Assembly: GCA_031292625.1 (NCBI GenBank) | Contig: JARLGU010000060.1 | Span: 1 to 64,000 of the forward strand | Source of the DNA: Capsulimonadaceae bacterium | Lineage (GTDB): Bacteria > Armatimonadota > Armatimonadia > Armatimonadales > Capsulimonadaceae | Length of the DNA: 64,000 bases | Direction: 5' to 3' | Part shown: positions 61,392 to 64,000 of the stretch, one piece after another | Layout of the letters: each line of letters starts with the position of its first letter | Numbering within the stretch: position 1 is the first letter of the stretch | The notes under the pieces: model-generated | Told to the model about the DNA's origin: nothing | The model's database searches: none | Seen by the model: the letters and a program-made list of their open reading frames with translations, nothing else | Program-made: the position numbers and the translations under genes

Positions 61392-63431
61392 CTATCGCTC
61401 GACCGGGCTTCCAGGCGTCCAATCGTCCGGGCTCATCCACCGATCGAAGCGAATCGTCCGTTTCCGCTGGGGCGACAGCATCACGAACTCGCCGATTTTG
61501 CGAATGACCGGTTCGCGTGATACTCCCTCGATTCCCTTTGCCATCTCGATCGCTCGATCAATATCGATGGCGGACATCGCTAGCGACGGCCCCAGCATTC
61601 GCGAATCGTCGTCGGTTGCACGCAACGTGAGCAGCGCCGACGCGTACTCCTTTTCGATCGTTAGCCTCGCCTGTCCCGGATCCACCTGAGCGTAGAAGTA
61701 CATAAAGGCCGATTGGCCGCCCGGCAGAGCAACTTGCTGCGCCAGAGAGCGCCATCCCATTGCAAACAGCATTTCGCCGAGGGCATGATCTCGCTGGAAC
61801 GCCATGGAACAAACCCAGCCGGCAAGCGCCGAGCGGTTGCGGCAGGTTAGCGCCGCAGTCAATGCGTCCCGCCATACGGGCGTCGCCTGATCGCCAGCTA
61901 ATCCGTTTGCCGCCAGCGCCAACGCAATTGGCTTGTGTTCCTGGTCGATGACGGTCTTAGCCAGCGCGAGCGCCGCCGCTGGATCGGTTCCCGCGAGCTG
62001 TTCGATAACTGCGACCGCGGCCTGCCCGTAGATGGGCATGCCAGTGGTGACGCCTGCGCTTAGCGAGCGGTTTAGGAGCTGGGCGGCTTCGCGCGCATCG
62101 TACGGCGCCATTGCGGCGATGGCGCGGCAGAGCGGCATGATTCGCGGAAGCGAGTGTGCGGACGACGGGTCCGCGCTTGGCAAGTGATTGATTACGCGGT
62201 CCACGTAGGCAATGCCTGCCGGCGCAACGAGCTCCGCGTAAACGCCAAGGAACTGCTCGATAACGTCGTTGGCTCCCGCCGTATTGCCTTTGTTCGCATT
62301 GTGCGCGCCGTCAATCATCGCTTTGATCGTATCGTCGACCATTCGTCCGGCATCCCGGTCGTTGAGTCGCGCGGCAAGCGACGCGACGGCAATCCGCTCT
62401 CCGCCGCCGTAGCGGTCGATTGGACTTTGCCGCGCCCACTGTTTGGCCTTATCAAGAAGAGGAGAGGCAAGTGGCGAGCGGCTGCGCGTTAGGGCGAGGC
62501 CGAAGACCGACGCGGCGAGGGCCTTCTGTCCCGGATCGACGATTTTGTCCAGCAGGCCTGTTACGATGGGGGCTGCTTTTTCCGGATCGCCGAACGTTGC
62601 ATTCGTAATGATCCCCAAAAGCACGGCATCCGCCGGAGGAGTTCCCTGGGATGCAAGAGCGACCGCCGAGTCGATATCGTAGGGGGCTAGTTCGAACGGG
62701 ATCGAATCGTGATCCTTATAGCTTCCGCCCGCCGTCGTTTTCGAGAGGTCGGTCAATAACGCGGTTCCACGCGCCACGTCGGCCGCATCGGGCAGCGTCA
62801 CCGGAGACAGCTTGATATCGACTTCGCCGGATCCTGTCGGCGCATTGAGGCGTCCGTACTGAGTCTTCGTGACCGCGAAGAGATCCGTTGCGCCGGACGG
62901 CAGACCTTCGAGCACGAAATGGCCCGTTGGATCCGTAATGGCCTGCAGTTCGACGTTGGCGATCGGAGCGATCACCGTCGCCGCGGGCACTGGAGCGCCT
63001 GACGAATCGACGACCTTGCCGCCGATCATGGCGACCGGCGGCGCGACCACCAGATCGTCCGCCTTGTACCCGTCGAATGCGCTGCTCACCGTACCGCCTG
63101 AGATGTAGCGATAGCCGGGCTTGTTGACCAGAATGGAAACCGTGTCGCCTGGGCGCACTCCTTGCGCCGTGTAGACGCCATGGTCGTCTGTAATGACGGT
63201 TTGTCCGTTTGATTGGATCGTCGATGCCGGAATGTGATTGATCGTATCGCTGATCGTTACGGCGCTTTTTGTCATCACGTAAACAGGCACGTGCGGCAAC
63301 GGTTGGCCAGTCGGGCTCACGACGCGCCCGGTCAGCGGGAGACCGGGAATCATGGACGCGATGTCTGCGCGCGCTGGAGAAACGAGGGCAATAAGAGCGA
63401 TGCAGAGGACGGAAGCAAAGAGATGCCGCAT
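61392..63431 (-). CDS. Secreted protein with two carboxypeptidase-regulatory-like domains
   Basis: A 679-aa exported protein with signal peptide (LFASVLCIALIALVSPARA). Residues about 30-110 (TGRVVSPTGQPLPHVPVYVM ... VTILVNKPGY-like) and about 115-195 (GGKVVDSSGAPVPAATVIAP ... DPTGHFVLEGLP) are CarboxypepD_reg-type beta-sandwiches. The rest is alanine-rich and helical, resembling HEAT or TPR arrays (AKTVIDQEHKPIALALAANGLAGD). No enzyme motif. Start at ATG 63431 or TTG 63443; the TTG has AGG 5 nt upstream, the ATG no clear site. Convergent with the anti-sigma gene; no link implied. Confidence 0.6.
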   Translation of the reverse strand: MRHLFASVLCIALIALVSPARADIASMIPGLPLTGRVVSPTGQPLPHVPVYVMTKSAVTISDTINHIPASTIQSNGQTVITDDHGVYTAQGVRPGDTVSILVNKPGYRYISGGTVSSAFDGYKADDLVVAPPVAMIGGKVVDSSGAPVPAATVIAPIANVELQAITDPTGHFVLEGLPSGATDLFAVTKTQYGRLNAPTGSGEVDIKLSPVTLPDAADVARGTALLTDLSKTTAGGSYKDHDSIPFELAPYDIDSAVALASQGTPPADAVLLGIITNATFGDPEKAAPIVTGLLDKIVDPGQKALAASVFGLALTRSRSPLASPLLDKAKQWARQSPIDRYGGGERIAVASLAARLNDRDAGRMVDDTIKAMIDGAHNANKGNTAGANDVIEQFLGVYAELVAPAGIAYVDRVINHLPSADPSSAHSLPRIMPLCRAIAAMAPYDAREAAQLLNRSLSAGVTTGMPIYGQAAVAVIEQLAGTDPAAALALAKTVIDQEHKPIALALAANGLAGDQATPVWRDALTAALTCRNRSALAGWVCSMAFQRDHALGEMLFAMGWRSLAQQVALPGGQSAFMYFYAQVDPGQARLTIEKEYASALLTLRATDDDSRMLGPSLAMSAIDIDRAIEMAKGIEGVSREPVIRKIGEFVMLSPQRKRTIRFDRWMSPDDWTPGSPVER

Positions 63432-63557
63432 GATACGAATCAAAAGAACCTGCCTTCTAGGAGAGCCTTCTAGCCAGTGCGTGGGCTCCCTTGCTCCCGG
63501 AAACGGGAGGAGATTATGCGAAGCGCAGAGATCAAATGCGCCAGCATGAACCGACGT

Positions 63558-64000
63558 TTATCCGATAATGGCCAAGCCGCCGTCGGGGGCGATTACCGCG
63601 CCCGTGATAAATCCGGCAAGGTCCGATGCGTAGAAGACGACCACGCGCGCAACATCGTCCGGCTCGGCGAGTCTGCCGAGCGGTGTTCGTCCGGCAACCT
63701 CCGCCCGCGCGACTTCGGGGAGGCCCTGCGAATAATCGGTCAGCGTCATTCCGGGCGACACGGCGTTTACTGTGATATGATGCGAACCCAGTTCGCGCGC
63801 GAGCGTCCGCGTGATCGCAAGCACGGCCGCTTTTGCCGCCGTATGCGCGCCATAGCCGGCGGCGGGCCTGTGAACGAGCGTTGCGACGAAGTTAACGATC
63901 CGGCCGCCTCCCTGGGCCTTCATATGAGGGATGACCGATTGGGTCGTATGGAACATCGTGCCGACGACTCCGTTGAACTCATCGACATAAGCCTCCCATT
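63558..64000 (-). CDS. Short-chain dehydrogenase/reductase, C-terminal part
   Basis: The open frame continues past the window edge upstream (WEAYVDEFNGVVGTMFHTT at the visible start), so only the last about 147 residues are seen. Present are the catalytic YGAHTAAK (YxxxK), the Ser region IVNFVATLV where the usual Ser is not obvious, VNAVSPGMTLTDY, and the C-terminal ITGAVIAPDGGLAI. It is an NAD(P)-dependent oxidoreductase of the classical SDR family. The Rossmann TGxxxGIG motif would lie outside the window. Substrate unknown. Confidence 0.8.
   Translation of the reverse strand, partial: WEAYVDEFNGVVGTMFHTTQSVIPHMKAQGGGRIVNFVATLVHRPAAGYGAHTAAKAAVLAITRTLARELGSHHITVNAVSPGMTLTDYSQGLPEVARAEVAGRTPLGRLAEPDDVARVVVFYASDLAGFITGAVIAPDGGLAIIG

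Overview
The window reads as GC-rich chromosomal DNA of a free-living, polysaccharide-degrading bacterium, most plausibly an Armatimonadota (Capsulimonas-like). The taxonomic placement is inference. It rests on three prepilin-type DUF1559 / H-X9-DG proteins with the [28 protein letters not shown] signature, the many secreted glycoside hydrolases, and frequent promoters lying only 5-10 nt from start codons.

Layout. 1-3390 is a mosaic of degraded RHS tip cassettes: an IS3-type transposase end, an RHS toxin-like tail with a candidate immunity gene, two 366-bp direct repeats of the RHS core end fused to different tails, and a TPR-like membrane protein whose stop codon lies at the edge of the second repeat. 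3375-6285 is a GH36 alpha-galactosidase divergent from an AraC regulator. 6307-8313 is a DinG/XPD-type Fe-S helicase. 8637-20657 holds two sugar-utilisation modules on the minus strand: GntR/LacI hybrid, prepilin and clan-A glycosidase; then LacI, prepilin, clan-A glycosidase with CBM9 and beta-propeller. A CE7 acetylxylan esterase follows. 20776-29914 carries a DUF4139 protein, a cell-wall cluster (amidase, GerMN lipoprotein, glutamate racemase) and a PAS/GAF/HD-GYP signalling protein. 29994-36222 carries URO-D-like and PhyH genes with an AraC regulator, a TetR/SDR pair with a perfect operator, and ilvD. 36489-40970 is an accessory region: one copy of a dispersed hairpin-ended repeat, a TRIC channel gene, an AT-rich methyltransferase island flanked by a 446-bp duplication, and a candidate structured ncRNA. 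41001-50707 holds a CBM9 protein, a GH13 enzyme and a third module (LacI, prepilin, BNR propeller, GH95). 50748-64000 holds an FAD oxidoreductase, a FrnE-like DsbA, an orphan OppD-type ATPase, a YHS protein, a homing-endonuclease-repeat protein, an inactive M48-like protein, a GH26 enzyme, a tyrS-ECF sigma-ZAS anti-sigma operon, a secreted carboxypeptidase-regulatory-domain protein and the end of an SDR.

How it works together. The recurring theme is a regulator of the LacI type (or GntR/LacI hybrid), one DUF1559 prepilin and one or two exported carbohydrate-active proteins, seen three times with unrelated enzymes. The two LacI genes each have two copies of their own palindromic operator around a sigma-70-like promoter. 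I infer that each cassette is a sugar-sensing unit in which the prepilin has a surface or envelope role in handling a particular glycan. This is the most interesting candidate system here. The second is the stand-alone transcript at 40727-40970, which has a promoter, a 17-pair hairpin and an intrinsic terminator but no convincing gene.
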